DNA of 64,000 bases from Planctomycetota bacterium. Lineage in GTDB: Bacteria; Planctomycetota; UBA8108; JACQVS01. The stretch lies in NCBI GenBank assembly GCA_028280485.1, contig JANQLS010000076.1, positions 1 through 64,000 on the forward strand, read 5' to 3'. A model generated the notes under the pieces. It saw nothing but the letters and a program-made list of their open reading frames with translations, was not told the origin of the DNA and ran no database searches. Below, piece after piece: positions 63,122 through 64,000 of the stretch (positions within the stretch are counted from its first letter, which is position 1; each line of letters opens with the position of its first letter). Made by a program: the position numbers and the translations under genes.

Positions 63122-64000
63122 ATGAAGATAATCGGTTTCAGTTTTTATACGTTCCTTACACTTAGTCTGATCCTTAGCCCATGGGCAGTTTCAGAAGCCG
63201 CCGCCAATGAAACTCCCCCCAATATCGTTTTAGTTCTCATCGACGACATGGGTTGGATGGATCTCGCTTGTCAGGGGAATTCCAAGGTTAGCACTCCCGT
63301 GATCGACCAAATCGCCAAGGACGGTATGCGATTTACGGATGCCTACTCGGCCGCTCCCGTTTGCTCCCCCACTCGAGCTTCCATTATGACGGGCCTCTCC
63401 CCCGCTCGACTTCATATCACCAATCACATCCCAGATCAAAAGCGCTTCATTCCCAAAAATGCTAAGCTTCTCCCTGCGGCGATGAAAAACGTTTTGGATT
63501 TAGAGTACGAAACTCTCGCTGAACGCTTGAAGGAGTTAGGTTACAAGACTGGATTCTTCGGGAAGTGGCACCTAAGTGGAAAGTATAAAAGAGGCGATCA
63601 AGGCCGAGGAGATTTACGGTACGCTCCCGAAAAGCATGGATTTGATGTGAATGTGGGTGGTTCTTGCTACGGTGGCCCTCCCACGTTTTTTGATCCCTAC
63701 GGAATCTACAGCTTGCCTTCACGTAAAAAGGGAGAGTACCTGCCGGATCGATTAGTCGATGAAATCGGCACCTTCATGGAGAAGAATAAGAAGGACCCGA
63801 TCTTTATCTCTCTGTGGTACTACACCGTTCACTGGCCGATGGAAGCTCCTGAGAGTTATTTGAAGAAGTATCGAGGTAAGGAAGGTCCCGGTTTAAAGGA
63901 TCATCGCTACGGGGCGATGATCGAAGCCTTGGATGATTCGATGGGGGTTTTGTTGAAGAAGATCGAATCCTTGGGATTAACGGATAACACGATCATCGTG
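63122..64000 (+). CDS. Type I sulfatase, partial (continues past window)
   Basis: The first 293 codons are visible. Signal peptide about 1-28. The metal site IDDMG (Asp41, Asp42) and the formylglycine signature CSPTRAS with Cys81 identify an aerobic-type sulfatase whose Cys (or Ser) is oxidised by a formylglycine-generating enzyme. GKWHLSGKY and HWPMEAPE fit the second metal/sulfate motif. Such enzymes desulfate polysaccharides outside the cytoplasm and are abundant in planctomycetes. The substrate is unknown. The 3' end is outside the window. Confidence 0.92.
   Translation, partial: MKIIGFSFYTFLTLSLILSPWAVSEAAANETPPNIVLVLIDDMGWMDLACQGNSKVSTPVIDQIAKDGMRFTDAYSAAPVCSPTRASIMTGLSPARLHITNHIPDQKRFIPKNAKLLPAAMKNVLDLEYETLAERLKELGYKTGFFGKWHLSGKYKRGDQGRGDLRYAPEKHGFDVNVGGSCYGGPPTFFDPYGIYSLPSRKKGEYLPDRLVDEIGTFMEKNKKDPIFISLWYYTVHWPMEAPESYLKKYRGKEGPGLKDHRYGAMIEALDDSMGVLLKKIESLGLTDNTIIV

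Noticed and set aside
1..64000. CRISPR array, prophage, integrase or defence island
   Set aside because: No regularly spaced repeats with unique spacers, and no phage, integrase, Cas or restriction gene was recognised.

Overview
The window looks like chromosomal DNA of a Gram-negative bacterium of the PVC group, most likely an uncultured member of Planctomycetota (inference). The grounds are: three secreted proteins with dockerin-type tails of the marine-planctomycete style (LFLGGPPPASPFP-like ends), a CRTAC1/ASPIC protein paired with a TPR protein, a type I sulfatase, a giant Ser/Thr kinase fused to an enhancer-binding protein, DUF1573 and DUF1570-like proteins, and lpxD (lipid A, hence an outer membrane). 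A complete rod-shape locus (mreB, mreC, mreD, PBP2, rodA) plus uppP indicates a peptidoglycan wall. No rRNA, tRNA, integrase, transposase or CRISPR array was seen.

Layout. 0-4 kb: a queuosine-tRNA mannosyltransferase-like gene, then DUF1573-lpxD on the minus strand. 4-10 kb: TPR and CRTAC1 lipoprotein genes (+), facing an Nramp-like transporter and a phosphofructokinase (-). 9.8-12 kb: a 2.2-kb stretch without a convincing ORF, holding four copies of a 15-bp palindrome, a richly folded putative RNA ending in a strong terminator (about 10380-10815), a 15-bp tandem repeat, a second folded segment with mutually exclusive hairpins and terminator (about 11360-11648), and a REP-like palindrome. 12-15 kb: CotH-like kinase and a cohesin/dockerin-like protein. 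15.4-16 kb: a third folded, gene-free stretch with a minus-strand terminator. 16-21.6 kb: an 1845-residue kinase/ATPase/TPR/sigma-54 activator protein. 21.8-25 kb: uppP, an isochorismatase-like lipoprotein and a BASS transporter. 25-26 kb: a glutathione peroxidase with Lys-rich tails. 26.5-33 kb: rodA, PBP2, mreD, mreC, mreB. 33-38 kb: a small acidic membrane protein, an anchored coiled-coil protein and a DUF1570-like peptidase. 38-43 kb: PDZ lipoprotein, GH97 glycosidase and a degenerate MoeA homologue. 43-48 kb: riboflavin synthase, Rho with a disordered N-terminus, and fused AroD-AroE. 48-57 kb: WD40, CehA/McbA hydrolase, HExxH protein, metallophosphoesterase-dockerin and di-haem peroxidase-dockerin. 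57-64 kb: histidine kinase and response regulator, HtpG, a membrane coiled-coil protein and the start of a sulfatase.

The most unusual material is non-coding. Two dispersed repeat families recur in intergenic space: a multi-hairpin element (three copies) whose stems differ in sequence but keep pairing through compensatory changes, one copy sitting between mreB and mreC; and a roughly 350-380-bp MITE-like element with terminal inverted repeats and a nested palindrome (three full copies plus a diverged core). The folded stretches at 10.4, 11.4 and 15.5 kb are candidates for undescribed structured RNAs. Among proteins, the kinase-activator fusion with an Arg in place of the Walker B Glu, and the MoeA homologue that has lost most catalytic residues, deserve attention.
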